Source of the DNA: Iris pallida
Lineage: Eukaryota > Streptophyta > Magnoliopsida > Asparagales > Iridaceae
Direction of reading: 5' to 3'
Assembly: GCA_029216955.1 (NCBI GenBank)
Contig: JANAVB010033217.1
Coordinates: 1,685,059 to 1,749,058, forward strand
Length of the DNA: 64,000 nucleotides
This document shows positions 1 to 10,766 of the stretch, piece by piece; positions within the stretch are counted from its first letter, which is position 1, and each line of letters begins with the position of its first letter. The notes under the pieces were generated by a model, which saw nothing but the letters and a program-made list of their open reading frames with translations, did no database searches and was not told the origin of the DNA. A program made the position numbers and the translations under genes.

Positions 1-58
1 AAACTACATAAGGAACAAGTACCATATTAAATTAAAAGAAATATTAAATTATTATAAA

Positions 59-560
59 TATGGGACTGTCATTTCTTGTCACACTTTGGCTTAATGTGTT
101 ATAGAGACGAATCTGATTCCCTATAGTAATTGTATCATCTTACTTTTTCATCTAGTCTAAAAGAACGTGGAGGTGTTCCTTGGTTGCATGATCTTAACTG
201 CATAACCAAAAGATAGGTCCACCTACATTCTTTATATGGCATAGCCTCTCATGCTCATATATCTGACTAAGAATTTGGCACCCACATACATAATTATAGG
301 GTTGAAGTAACCAATTATTGCAACTATGGAAATGTCATTTCTTGTCACACTTTGTCTTAATGTGTCATAGAGATGAATGTGATTCTATCATCTAGTCTAA
401 AAGAACTTGGAGGTATGCCTTGGTTGTATGATCTTAAAGTGCATAGCCAACATACCTTCTATATATGGCATGGCCTCTCATGCTCATATATCTTGACTAA
501 GAATTTGGCACCAACATATAGGATTATAGGGTTGATGTCAGCTAGACAACCAATTATTGA
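59..560. repeat. Tandem direct duplication, two units of about 240-265 bp
   Basis: Two diverged copies lie head to tail. The first runs to about 323 and the second from about 324. Both contain the same order of blocks: TCATTTCTTGTCACACTTTG, then CATCTAGTCTAAAAGAAC, then CTCATGCTCATATATC, and end in ACCAATTATTG. Point changes and short indels separate them, so the duplication is old. The ORFs across it are short and not shared between units, so no coding role is inferred. Confidence 0.8.
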
Positions 561-566
561 AAGTTA

Positions 567-771
567 GGCTGGTTTTGGGATTGCTTATCTTGGCTGCTGC
601 TGCTTATTTTTCTCAAAAGGAATCCAAGAAGTTTGGTAACAACAGCCTATCAAAACACTTTTGGAAAGTTAGTCCAATTTTGGGGCAGCTTCTGAAAACA
701 GTTGGGAGGCTCTGTCAAAAGCTGCTTCTGCTACTGCTTTTTAAAAAGCAGTAGCAATCACAAACCAAGTC
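567..771. mobile_element. Harbinger/Tourist-like MITE with TTA target-site duplication
   Basis: A 205-bp non-coding element. Its ends form an imperfect inverted repeat: GGCTGGTTTTGGGATTGCT on the left matches the complement of the right end at 15 of 19 positions. TTA flanks it directly on both sides (564-566 and 772-774), the TSD typical of PIF/Harbinger MITEs. The interior is rich in GCTGCTGCT and AGCAGTAGC tracts that can pair. The short ORF across it is not a gene. It would have been mobilised by a transposase supplied elsewhere. Confidence 0.75.
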
Positions 772-774
772 TTA

Positions 775-2629
775 GTTCGTCAACTCTTTTACGGAGCTTT
801 CTTATGCTCCGTAGTAGAACCCATTCTAACGAGAGAAGGCTTTGCACGATGATGATGATGAATTAAATATTATAAGTACAAGGATTTGTATGGGGAAAGT
901 TGGTGAAACCCAATAAGAAAAAAAATGAAAATAATACGTAGAACAAAATAGCAGAAACAAAACTTGCACCAAATATTAGCAATTATTTCCAAAAGGTCAA
1001 CAAATAAATAACTGAATAGTAAAACTTGTCGTTTATTGATTGCATTGCCAAAAGGCTAAATTTGTGTACTTTCTACCTTCCCACATCTCTTTCAAATTTC
1101 CAACATTACCATTCTTCATTCATTTTTTAAGACCCACACTAAATAGATTGAAGCTCTCTGCATAACAAATAACACCTCCCGCAATCAATTTTTCTTATGA
1201 ATAAACGTACCTACATAGAATATCTAGAAGAAAATGGATTTCTTTGTCTTTCTACTTAAATGTTCTAAACATTAGATTTCAGTCATTTTTCAATTAAAAA
1301 GAGAACAATTGGAAGTGCAGCTTCGCATGTGGAACCACCTTCCATGAGTTAGAAACAAGATTCTATGGAAACAATCTCTTCCACCATATTAATGTCTGAA
1401 GAGAGATCAGCCACCCTTTCCACTTCATAATATGCATCCTAATAATTGGTGGTGTTCAACTTATTTCTAAATATTATACAACCAAGTATAAAGACAACTC
1501 TAGCAAATCACAACCATGAGTCTCCTAAATCTTCCCAGAGAGCTTCTTAAGTTCAGGAAAAAACTTATGCACTTGAATTCTAAAAAATCACATTCAGGAA
1601 AAAGTTTGTAATTGTATTTTCACATTCAACAATAAAAAATGTAACAAAACCTTAAGAATGAATCCATGAACTAAAGACACCATCTTCTGAGAGGCAAGCA
1701 TTTTATTGGCCTTACACCACAAAAGTCGGATAATCCTATTAGTAAGAACATTGTTGCTAACCCCCCACCATGGCCAGTGGTTTTAAAACCTCCTTCGGGG
1801 CCTAGGCGTGAGGCACGCAACAAGGAGTCCACCTGATCAAAGTGAGGCACACCTTATTTTAAAAATTACAAAAGCTACAGAAACTATTAGGTCAAATTTT
1901 CTAAAATATAACAAACAAAGGTGATGCTAAATCACTATCTATAGGGAAGGAAGAAGAAACAGAGGAAGTAGAGAACAAGAATCAGATTTAGGAGAGATGG
2001 AGAGGAAGAAAAGAAGAGGCAGCAAAAGAAGAAGACGCAGAGATGAAGAATAAACAGAAAAACAGCAGCAACAGAAAGGATGGAAACAAAGATGAACATG
2101 GATCAACCCACATCTCCCCACAGGATGTGGCTGCTAGGCAAAGAAGAATACATGTCCATGGTTGGGATGGAAATTAACAGTCTGGAAAATATTTGACTGG
2201 GCCATGGAGCCTAGCTTGCCTATGCAGCTCGGGTGAAGGTGTGAGCCTTGCTAGGTTTAAGGATCCAGTCCACCTTCAGCCTAGGAGCATGCTTTTGGTA
2301 ACAATGCCTATAACAATCTAATTAATAGATGGACTAATTAAGACATCCAATCATTCAGCTTATTACCTTGTAAATCACATTCCATACTTCTTTTCCCAAT
2401 TCAACATTTCTCTCCCACAGTGATAAAGACGATACTACAACTTCTATACTACGGTCACCCTCATGTTTCCCCAAAATAGATTATTTTTTTTCCCCTTCTA
2501 AGTTATGCTTCCAATCAATGAAAGATGCAGACGGTTCCCTTCACCTGAAATATGAAATAGCACTCCTTGACACATACAATCAACTCAAACTAAATCAAAA
2601 CAACCCTAGAATGAATTGGCAAAGGAACT
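775..2629. other. AT-rich non-coding stretch, no gene seen
   Basis: No ORF with a recognisable product. An A/G-rich low-complexity tract lies at about 1945-2060, whose complement gives a spurious Leu/Phe/Ser-rich ORF. A perfect 12-bp palindrome GGTTTTAAAACC lies at 1779-1790, near the left edge of a block (to about 2290) that looks like a decayed non-autonomous transposon but has no provable ends. Confidence 0.6.
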
Positions 2630-2761
2630 GACAATAGTATGGATGTGTAGAATGTATAGTTTCTAACATGCATGATGCACCACATTAACAAACTAGTGGG
2701 CGACAGTATGGATGTGTAGAATGTACAGTTTCTAACATGCACCATAATAACATACAAGTGG
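2630..2761. repeat. Two-unit tandem repeat, about 60-70 bp per unit
   Basis: The block beginning GACA(A)TAGTATGGATGTG recurs after about 72 bp with the shared core GGATGTGTAGAATGTA. The second unit lacks about ten bases. Non-coding; probably a simple slippage or unequal-exchange duplication. Confidence 0.8.
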
Positions 2762-3207
2762 TCACACTACAATAGCTTGGATGACGACTAATCAAATTGT
2801 GGCACCTTTGTTACACTACTTTCCAGCAAAAGAAAATTACTCCTGTCTACCTAAAAGTTACTCCCTACTAGATAAAGAAAATTACTCGTGCCTATAGAAA
2901 ATTACTACTCCCTCAAGACCCTCCTCAACCTCGTTAAAAGAACATAGCCTTGAGTTCTCAATAGCCTAGTTGTCACACTTCTCATCCTCAACATTAAAGG
3001 TCTCCACAACTTTAGACATCAGGTCGTGTCTTAGATTGAAAACGATATATCAATTAGCTTCTAAGAAAGTAGGTTGTCCTCCACTAGATAAATATTGAAG
3101 TCATTTCATTACTTTTCTTTTAGTACTTGCTTTGATTTTGTGGTTCAGGTTCTATAAATATGTCCATGCAATATTATTGTTCATTCAACAGCTCATTCCA
3201 ATTGACT
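2762..3207. other. Non-coding AT-rich spacer
   Basis: No gene or RNA recognised. Short repeats of GAAAATTACT occur at about 2830-2910. Confidence 0.5.
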
Positions 3208-3215
3208 CTTTAGAT

Positions 3216-3615
3216 CAAGGTTCTAAACGACAGTAGGCAGGTGCACGGAGGAGAGGGTCCGCCTACCGCCTAGGCACTTGATACATTTTGAACATTTTTA
3301 CTATTTTACCATTGTTTTGTTTGCATAATATACATATTTTAAGATGTTTGCATAATTAAGTTGTACAACAAAGATTTATGAAGTTTCAGTCTTGCAAAAG
3401 TGAATTGTAGGTTCATAATGCTTGCAAAACTGTTTTGCCAAAATATCTAGTCAGGTATTGCTCCACTTAGCCATCCGTCTACGCCACCTCACCTCCGATG
3501 CCAAACCTTTGCTAGCTGACTACTCCACCGCCAACGACAAAAACGGTACAGAGAGCGGTTGTCTAGTGCCTAAGTGCCGCTTAGACAGCCGCCTCGATCC
3601 TCATTTAGAACACTG
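3216..3615. mobile_element. hAT-like non-autonomous element (about 400 bp)
   Basis: The ends are CAAGGTTCTAAA and TTTAGAACACTG, a 12-bp inverted repeat with two mismatches that starts with CA as in hAT elements. The flanks are CTTTAGAT (3208-3215) and TTTTAGAT (3616-3623), an 8-bp TSD with one mismatch; 8 bp is the hAT length. The subterminal parts are GC-rich with CCGCCTAGGC-type blocks, as in a common plant MITE group whose ends read GTTCTAAA. No transposase is encoded. The 67-residue ORF inside is not credible as a gene. Confidence 0.7.
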
Positions 3616-3623
3616 TTTTAGAT

Positions 3624-4019
3624 AAACAATAACAACAAACCTTTATCTTAAATTTTTAGGGCCGAGCACATGAATGTATTTTCCATTTTAGCTGAGTTGA
3701 GGACTATTTCTTCTCTAACATTAGCAATACTCTAGGAAGTATGGACACTCCAAAAAATGTGGTATGTCATGTCGGACATATATTAGACACAACCTGGACA
3801 CTCCAAAATACACTAGGACACTACAGGTGGTATGTCCTTGTCGTTGTGTCGTTAATGTTTCGCGACGTATTATTGTCCGTGCAACATAGGCTATAGTGTA
3901 TCCCTTTTCAAAGCCTTAAATCAAAGTTAATTTTGGTATGCTCCTATAGTTTGATCATCTTCTTAGCCTAACATACTCTCCTAAATGGTGCATTTATTAC
4001 TCTTTGTTGCAAAGATGCA
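3624..4019. other. Non-coding spacer
   Basis: Contains a short pair of similar blocks with GGACACTCCAAAA (about 3745 and 3798). No gene recognised. Confidence 0.5.
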
Positions 4020-4378
4020 AAAAATCTCAAACGATTTTATCCAATATTATCCTTGGTATTATCTCCAACTTTCCTGCCTAACATTCTAGTCCATTCCACA
4101 AGCCATTTTCTCCCATCTATTGGACATATTGTTTCTTCGTTGTCCAACACTCTTTTACACAAAATATGGCAGTCAGACCTCTGCAGCCATGGATTTCGGT
4201 TCTCCCAATTTCAAACCAAGATTGATTTTGGTGGCTGTTCAAGGGTTTCCTCACGACATATCCAAGGTGCAAATAAGGCTTCTGGTCAAAACATGTACCT
4301 TTAATCCCCAAAATCTATACTCAAAACTTTAGACAGCCAATCAATATATGTTTCTTCTTTTTTTTTCTTTTTTTTCTT

Positions 4379-4424
<46 letters not shown>

Positions 4425-5165
4425 ATAAAAACCAAAATCCAGTGAATTGTATTTGATACATTTGTCCCAACTTCCTCACTCTAGGTAGTAACTTAGCTAG
4501 ATACTATACAGTTCAAGGTGCTTCTCAACTTTCCATCTTTGCAAGCAATGGAGGACAAGCAATGGCAGAGCAAGGATTTACCACTGAAAGGGAAGGGGGA
4601 AATCATCATGGAGCTCTGAAACCGGATGGCTAGGGGCCAAATCAGAAAATCCTAAAGGAGGGCATCTGCCGCCACCCCCCCCCCCCCCCAAAAAAAATAT
4701 GGGTAGAGGGAAAACATATCAAACGATTGTATCCTTGACATTATCTCCAACTTGATTGTCTAACATATGTTCCATTCCTACGAGCCATTTTCTCCCATCT
4801 ATTGGACATATTGTTTCTTCATTGTCCAACACTGTTACACAAAATATGGCAGGTCAGACCTAAGCAGCTGCAGCCATGGATTTCAGTTCTCCCTCTCTTT
4901 CAAAATAGGCTTGATTTTGGTGGCTGTTCAAGGGTTTCCTTAAGACATATCCAAAGGTGTCGAATAAGGCAAATATGTATAGGTTCGGGTCAAAACATTT
5001 AACGTTGATCCCCGAGATCTATACTCAAAACTTTAAACAGCCAATCAATATATGCTTTGGGGGGGAGCAAAAACCAGAAACCAGTGAATTGTATTTGATA
5101 CATAATTCCCAACTTCCTCACTCTAGATAGTAACTTATCTAGATACTATACAGTTCAAGGTGCAT
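4020..5165. repeat. Direct duplication of about 450-500 bp around a 185-bp spacer
   Basis: The left copy runs to about 4526 and the right copy starts near 4712. They share long blocks in the same order, such as CATCTATTGGACATATTGTT, GATTTTGGTGGCTGTTCAAG and AGATACTATACAGTTCAAGG. ORFs in the two copies differ and break, so this is non-coding. The main difference is a homopolymer: the left copy has 35 Gs where the right has seven. The spacer carries a C15-A8 run at 4675-4697. Probably intronic or intergenic relative to the minus-strand gene at 6820. Confidence 0.85.
4389..4423 (+). repeat. Poly-G homopolymer of 35 bases after a T-rich tract
   Basis: An uninterrupted run of 35 G follows about 45 bases of T with a few C. 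The paralogous position in the second copy of the surrounding duplication has only seven G. Such a tract can form G-quadruplexes, but a run this long is also a classic place for sequencing or consensus error. Confidence 0.9.
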
Positions 5166-5394
5166 CATGATAAGCTTATCCACATTAGCCTTCTCCAAGA
5201 CGACATATACTGCACATAAGCAACCAAATTTCCCAACTACAAGACCTATATAGCTTTACTAAGGAGCCACCAAGAATCCAATGACTTCCTCAAAATTAAT
5301 CTCTAAAAGTGAATAGTGGATACATCATCACTATATGACTTCCAAAAGTAGTGTTTGCAATCAACTCTACATGGCATATCGTACTACACACCCA
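5166..5394. other. Non-coding spacer
   Basis: No gene, RNA or repeat recognised between the two local duplications. Confidence 0.4.
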
Positions 5395-5790
5395 TGGTAA
5401 AATGCATTCAATCACATAGTAGAAGCCCACGGCTCGATAAGCCAAATGAACTTAACTAAAACATGCAAAAATACAATGTCCCAACTAACACAGGAACCTA
5501 CTATTAGGAAAAAGTGTCATAGCTTTATTAAATCTATGGCGTTTATCTGAAGTACCCTTCTCCCTATGTATGAGTCTCAAGCCACCAAGCACATGGAAAA
5601 GAATGCTCATGGCTCAGCATGTCCAATAAACTGAACCAACACATGCAAACAAATCATCCCGAAGAACAGAGAGAACCTATTCTTACGTAAAAAATAAGTG
5701 GCTTGATCAAACCTCAAGCGGTCAAGCCTTTATCTTAATATGTCCTTCCCCTTATGCATGTGCCTCCCAACGTACCCGGCACGCAAAAAA
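5395..5790. repeat. Diverged tandem duplication, about 195 bp per unit
   Basis: Two successive blocks keep the same order of landmarks: ATG(G)TAAA/GGAAAAGAATGC, a CACGGCTC/CATGGCTC element, AACTAAAACATGCAAA/AACCAACACATGCAAA, and a CCTTCTCCC/CCTTCCCC element followed by TATGTATGAG/TATGCATGTG. Divergence is high and no reading frame is shared, so the duplication is old and non-coding. Confidence 0.6.
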
Positions 5791-6140
5791 CTATGTTCAA
5801 TATTTCAGTCCAGCATTATGCTTGAAATATTGTTAAATCTAACAATCCAAGCTCTATTTTAGGAACATGCAATAGCTATATCCAGCATTGGACCTATATA
5901 CTTTACTGATATATGAAGCACATACACTCCAAAAATTAATGCCATGTCAGTGCGTATTGAACACCACACTCCAAAATATGTGTCATGACCATATTATGTT
6001 GTACTAATATTTGCGTCCACGCAAACAACATAAGATAAACTTAGTAACTTACAAGTCTCAAAAGGTCAAGTTAGCATGACTAAGATTGAATCTTTGCAAC
6101 TGCATAACTGAAGAAACAATTGGAATATGTGTCACCTTAC

Positions 6141-6820
6141 CAGTAATAACTACATCCTTCTTAACTGGGTGTTCTTCTTTCCTGCTCCCATCGTCCTCGG
6201 CCCTCTCATTTTTGGAGTGTTGAACCTTCTTACCCTTCTCCGGATCTCGCTCTTTCTCCCTTTCTCTTTCATTTTCCCTTTCCCTTTCCTTTCCATCATT
6301 ACACTGATTCTCCGGTGCTCGCTCTCTTTTCTTTTTCCCTTTCTCTTTCCTTTCCTTCCTTATACTGACTACTACTGCTCTCCTTCCGGCTCGATTCCTT
6401 CTCCAACCTCCTCTTCTCTTCATTCCTCTCGCTCGAACCCTCCCGTCTTCTGCTACTAGATTTCCCTTTCGAATCCACACCGGCCTCCTTTGTCTTCTCA
6501 ATCCCCTCCTTTTTCGGCTCCTTCCCAGCCCTAGCATCCTCGCCGCCGCCATTCCACCGGTCAGCAGTCACGGAATCAATCCCCCTTTCCTTCGGCTTCT
6601 TCCCGCCCTCCCAGGACAAATCCCCGTTGCTACTCCCCACCAGATCCTCCCCGACGAAGATCTCCGGCTCTCCGGCTCCGGAACCCTAGAACCCTAGCAT
6701 CCTCCTCCGTCTCCGCCGCCTCCACCCTCCTCTCCCTGGAATCCGCCTCCTCCTCCGAATCCGACCGGTCCCGATGCTTGTGCGACGGTCCCTGTGCTTG
6801 TGGCGAGAACTCCGCGCCAT
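6141..6820 (-). CDS. First coding exon of a host gene: charged Ser/Arg/Glu/Lys-rich protein
   Basis: The only host-gene candidate. The chosen start is the ATG at 6820-6818 (MARSSRHKHRDRR), just downstream of a leader with telo-box motifs. The exon ends at a good donor (CTG|GTAAGGTG, GT at 6140-6139). The product is extremely charged: an SDSEEEADSRERR stretch, then DSVTADRWNGGGED, then Arg/Glu/Lys/Ser repeats, as in nuclear RNA-processing proteins. It resembles the N-terminus of plant proteins often labelled zinc-finger CCCH 13-like, a name I hold only weakly. The frame is broken: the start-codon frame and the SDSEEE frame differ by one base within the first 25 codons, and another break lies near 6300. 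In the second copy of the locus one of these indels differs, so base-call error is likelier than a dead gene. Downstream exons would lie at lower coordinates; I could not identify them. Confidence 0.5.
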
Positions 6821-7269
6821 GGCGAACCGACAAACCCTAACCCCTCAGATTCGAGCAGGAAGACCCCGCAATCGGATCAAACGAACCCTAATTCGAAGGA
6901 ATCGGCGATTGCCAGATGCTCACAGGGAATCGCGACGATCAGCGGCGGATCGGCAGGAGAATCGAGACGGAGCCGCCGGAGAAAAAGAGTAGCTCTTCGA
7001 GAATCGATCGACTGGGCAAGAGTGGGACTGAAGAGGAATATAGAGGAAATTTGAGGGGGCTGAATGGGAAAATTGTTGGATCGTGAGAATTTGGGGGAAA
7101 TGATAAGAAGGGGAGGAGCCGCCCCCTTTGTGTTTTCTCTATCGAGTCCTAATAGAGTCGCAGATACTTGGATGGACTTATTTGAGGGAATTGCCTATGG
7201 TTTGGTGAGTTTTAAAACGGACAAATGTTAAGAGAATTACAAAATTATGGGTACCCAATGGCACTCTTA
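6821..7269 (-). promoter_or_regulatory. 5' leader and proximal promoter region of the charged-protein gene
   Basis: The 60 bp above the start codon carry AAACCCTAA (telo-box, 6832-6840 on the plus strand) and two further ACCCTAA-type motifs. These are common in leaders and promoters of plant housekeeping genes such as translation and RNA-processing genes. A purine-rich leader follows up to about 7110. No confident TATA box is seen, which fits a housekeeping promoter. That this is the promoter is inferred from position. Confidence 0.4.
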
Positions 7270-7580
7270 TGCATATTCAAATCTGTTAAAGCAAATTATA
7301 ATTCTTGTTTATTTTAGTACTACCATAATTTTAACAATCATATTTTTATACGAACTATCAAAATTTTGACAATCCTGGATTTGTACATGACTGTTAAAAT
7401 TTTGATAGTCCTATTTTTTTTGGTCATATGCATATTCAGACATGTTAAAAAAATCCTTGTTTATTTTAATACTGTCATCATTTTAACAGTCATGTTTTTT
7501 ATACGTACTATCATAATTTTGACAGTCCTGAATTTGCACATGACTGTCAAATTTTTTATAGTCCTATTTTTTGGATTGCT
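7270..7580. repeat. Tandem repeat, two units of about 150-160 bp with internal inverted motifs
   Basis: Unit 1 begins GCATATTCAAATCTGTTAAA and unit 2, at about 7431, begins GCATATTCAGACATGTTAAA. Both then carry a TTGTTTATTTTA block, an AACTATCAAAATTTTGACA-like block and a CATGACTGT(T/C)AAA block ending ATAGTCCTATTTTTT. The GACTGTTAAAATTTTGATAGTC core is close to an inverted repeat, so each unit can fold. ORFs over it are not conserved between units. Confidence 0.75.
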
Positions 7581-8529
7581 GGAGTAAAAAATTGTTGGAC
7601 CTAATCGAGTAAAACCATGTATATAAATATATTCCAAACGAACTAAATATACAAAACAAAAATATATATTTCACAATTGTATAAAGCTTCCATCCTGCCA
7701 AATCCAGTCCAGCCAGTCATTTGTATGCTGCAAGTGTAAATATTTATAAAAACCAGAAATTTGTTACAAGTTTTTAGTGAGGTATCTCGACATCAATTTT
7801 GAGTGCATTTGCATGCCTTGAGGTCTAGAGACGCTTTTCCCAACCAACAAACTATCTAAATCTTGTTGACGACATCTTGCAACTCATCTCTTAAATAAAC
7901 ATGTATTTACACTTAAATTCAATCTTAGTGACTGAATTCCAAATAAGCAGAAAGAAATGTAGTGAATATTTTGATAATTGACAACAAATTTTTCCTAGAG
8001 TATAGTTGACATTGCTAGAAATAACAACCATGTATCGTCTCTATTCGAATCTTACTCCCGAGCATTGGCCCAACCCTGCTCGAGAATCATATCAGCTTGC
8101 GAGTAGGTCTATATTGCAAAAAATTAATATTTTTTACATGTTTATAATTTAGGGGTGTAATGATATTCTTTTTGGAGGGATTGATTTTTTAGGCCTAACT
8201 TCTGGAATCTTGCATGGTCGAGGGCGTAGCGAATCATCTAATGAGTCGTAGGTGAGTAGACTTGGAGGGATGAACATAGGAGATTGTCGCTGAGGCTACT
8301 GCTCTTTGAAGGCGGTCGGAACATGGTGTTGTGTTGTAGGGAAGCGAGGAGGAGAGCGTAGAGGAGGAAGAGGAGCCGTGGAAGAAGGAATAAGAAATAA
8401 TAAATATTTGTGGAAAGTTTGAGTCAGTGGTGGACTAAATAACATTTTAATCCATAAATAATATAATTAGGCAAGAAAGTGTCAAAAAAAAAAATAATGA
8501 TACCCTTGATATTGGGATTAGAGGCTAAA
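7581..8529. other. Non-coding upstream region
   Basis: No gene recognised. An AG-rich tract at about 8335-8400 is low-complexity. This stretch lies 0.8-1.7 kb above the start codon of the charged-protein gene. Confidence 0.5.
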
Positions 8530-8870
8530 TTATCCTAGTGGCACTCCAATTATAGCGTTTGGACTTTTTTTGTACCTTAACTTTTTACTGCTCGATTTGG
8601 ACATCCAACTTCATAAATTGCTCTTTGAAACACATTTCGTCCAAATTTATTACAAATAAGAGTTCATCATTAACAAAATAATATTGTTATTCATTTAATT
8701 ATAAAAACCAACGCATCACTCAACAAAAAACACAACTAATAAGGGCCCCAAAAATTGACAAACATACTTCAAAGAGTAATTTATGAAGTTGGAAAACCAA
8801 AAATGAGCAGTAAAAAGATAAAGTGCCAAAAATATCCAAACACTAATAATTGTAGGAAAATTGTCTTTAT
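8530..8870. repeat. Foldback (inverted-repeat) element, MITE-like
   Basis: The left arm (about 8535-8635) and the right arm (about 8764-8870) are inverted copies. The best-matching part is CCAACTTCATAAATT on the left against AATTTATGAAGTTGG on the right, flanked by CTTTTTACTGCTC against GAGCAGTAAAAAG. The loop is about 125 bp. The whole unit could fold into a long hairpin and be a source of small RNAs. No TSD could be fixed, so I list it as a foldback repeat and not a named transposon. Confidence 0.75.
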
Positions 8871-9630
8871 CCTACTAGAAGTTTTTATTTTAATACCCAT
8901 TCTTTGCATGAGGTAGACTAGTGATTAAAAATGAGAACTTGAATGTTCCATTATTTGAAAACGTAAAAGAGTATATTTTCACGAGAAGAAAGAATGATGG
9001 ATTTACTTTATATAGTTTATATATTGTTTATATTTCTACTTTATTTTTTTAGAATTTAATAATTGAATGGTGGCGATATGTGATGATATAACTGCGATTT
9101 GGAGGCCTTTACATATATTGTTTTAATTTTTATATTAATTTTACATAGGAAAAATTTATGAAATGTCCAAAAAAGAAAAAAAAATTATGAAAAATCCAGC
9201 GCACAATAACTTTTCATCGCGTGCCCAGAATTAGCAAAAAATATATAAAGGGGGTTCTGAATGACATTTTTGTCCTTTCTTCTAATATATTGAAAACACC
9301 CACGAAACTACTCTTAAAAAACGTTTCGATACTTCCTCTTCGTCCATACGCTGCTCACTTCGAATCTAGGTTTTCTCTCAAAAAATTTCGAACCTTACTT
9401 CAAAACTCGTCGAAAAATTTCGAAAATGTCGACAAACGGTAAAACTGTTAAAACGGAGGTCCAAAAATCATTTTTTTCGCAATTCTAAAATTTCGAAAGG
9501 CCGACTAACAAAAAAGTGTTAATCTTCGGCTCCTCGAAAATACGCTCCTTTTGCGACAAACCGGGCCTCGTTTTGACCTCCCAGTCAAAAGTTATGGCCC
9601 TTCAAAGTTTCAATTGGCCAAAAATGCAGG
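8871..9630. other. Non-coding AT-rich region
   Basis: A TTTTCGAAA-rich block at about 9350-9560 has many near-palindromic AAATTTCGAAA motifs. No gene is supported; the 73-residue ORF here has no recognisable features and changes in the second copy. Confidence 0.45.
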
Positions 9631-9706
9631 AGAATGATCATTCTTCGTAGTAATATCACAGAGAATTGACATTCTCTGTGCTAAAATCACGGAGAATGGT
9701 CATTCT
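9631..9706. repeat. Three successive short palindromes/hairpins
   Basis: Palindrome 1 is the perfect 14-mer AGAATGATCATTCT (9631-9644). Palindrome 2 has perfect 10-bp arms, CACAGAGAAT and ATTCTCTGTG, around TGAC (9657-9680). Palindrome 3 has arms AGAATG and CATTCT around GT (9693-9706). They are about 30-36 bp apart and share an AGAAT...ATTCT core. The Sirevirus LTR begins at the base after the third. Confidence 0.85.
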
Positions 9707-10766
9707 TGTAGGAACGAAGTCGTAAAGTAGAATACTCTAGAGGGAGGTGAATAGAGTAGGCAGCGAAATATTGCTAATTAAAAAAAAAACTTGTTAGCAG
9801 TAAGATCACAGAATTAAATCAATAATCACAAAACAATAACTCTAAAAGAAATGAGATCAGAAGGGAAACGCAAACACAGCGATGTATACTGGTTTTTCTC
9901 TTGTGAGGACTAGTCCAGTCGGAAGAACTCTAGCTTCTAGTTGAATCCACTATTGGAAAATCCCGCAAGTTTTTATACGAAGTCCTTGCAACTTCTACAG
10001 ACACGAGCTTTGATACGAAGAACTCGACCAACTTTAATTTTGAAGAGTCTTTCTTCAATCAAGCCTCTGATTACAATTTTTCTGAAATCTTATAGACCGC
10101 ACCGTACCGACAAATTGACTAGAGAATTGTAACTGACTTGGGATTTGAAAATGAAAGCTTTTTAGAACTCTTTGAAAAGAAAAGTAAGCTTAGAAGAGAA
10201 GAGATGAAAGTGAATGAGTGATTTGAAATGATCAGAATTCTTCTCTATTTATAGTTTTTCCAAAGGCAGAACTCTGGCAGAATTCGGACAGAACTCTATG
10301 TAAAAATTCGCAACTAAAGGGAGACCAAGTTTTTCAAACGTTCGAAAATCAAACGGCCACTAACCGAACTTTGGCCAAACTCTGGCCGAGTTCTGTCAGG
10401 GTTGGTCAGGATTTTTCAAAAGTGATTTTGGATTTTTTTTTTTAAAATCCTTCAGAAGCTTTTGTAAATAAGGGATATTTTTCAAAAACATAGGTCATTT
10501 TTAAAATGATTTGGATAGCCTATTTGTCAGTACGACTCGGTGTATAATGTATTCCTAGACTCAATAAAAGTAAAAATTATATTGCATAAAGAAATACAGA
10601 CTCGAGTGGCAAACATAGCTTCGATCTTGAACTGAGTAGATATCCGATCTTGATCAGTGTCCAAGTGTCCAAAACGTCTTGAGTAAACATCTGAGTAGCT
10701 CCGTATATCAAGACAGAGTTTGATCAATTATTAAAATCAGATTTGACCATGACCAATGGGCCAATA
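9707..10766 (-). mobile_element. 3' LTR of the minus-strand Sirevirus-like Ty1/copia element (copy 1)
   Basis: The plus strand begins TGTAGGAACG. The inner end reads CCAATA, i.e. a mutated TGTTGG start (TATTGG) on the element strand. Directly inside lies the polypurine tract, seen on the plus strand as ATCTCTCCCATTTTGATAAT; Sirevirus-type elements have TTTGTCATCATCAAAA...GGGGGAGATTG there. A palindromic TATA box (CTATTTATAG, 10245-10254) marks the U3 promoter. Copies of an ACTCTGGC-type motif lie just upstream of it in transcription order. The partner 5' LTR is not in the window. The presumptive TSD is ATTCT (9702-9706). Confidence 0.75.

Noticed and set aside
1939..2121. Leu/Phe/Ser-rich 60-residue minus-strand ORF
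   Set aside because: Product of an A/G-rich low-complexity tract.
1776..2300. A possible decayed non-autonomous transposon (CCTAGGCGTGAGGC near one end, CAGCCTAGGAGC near the other)
   Set aside because: The ends cannot be paired convincingly and no TSD is visible.
4053..4332. Small ORFs on both strands in the local direct duplication
   Set aside because: The paralogous copy at 4712-5165 does not keep the frames; the sequence is non-coding.
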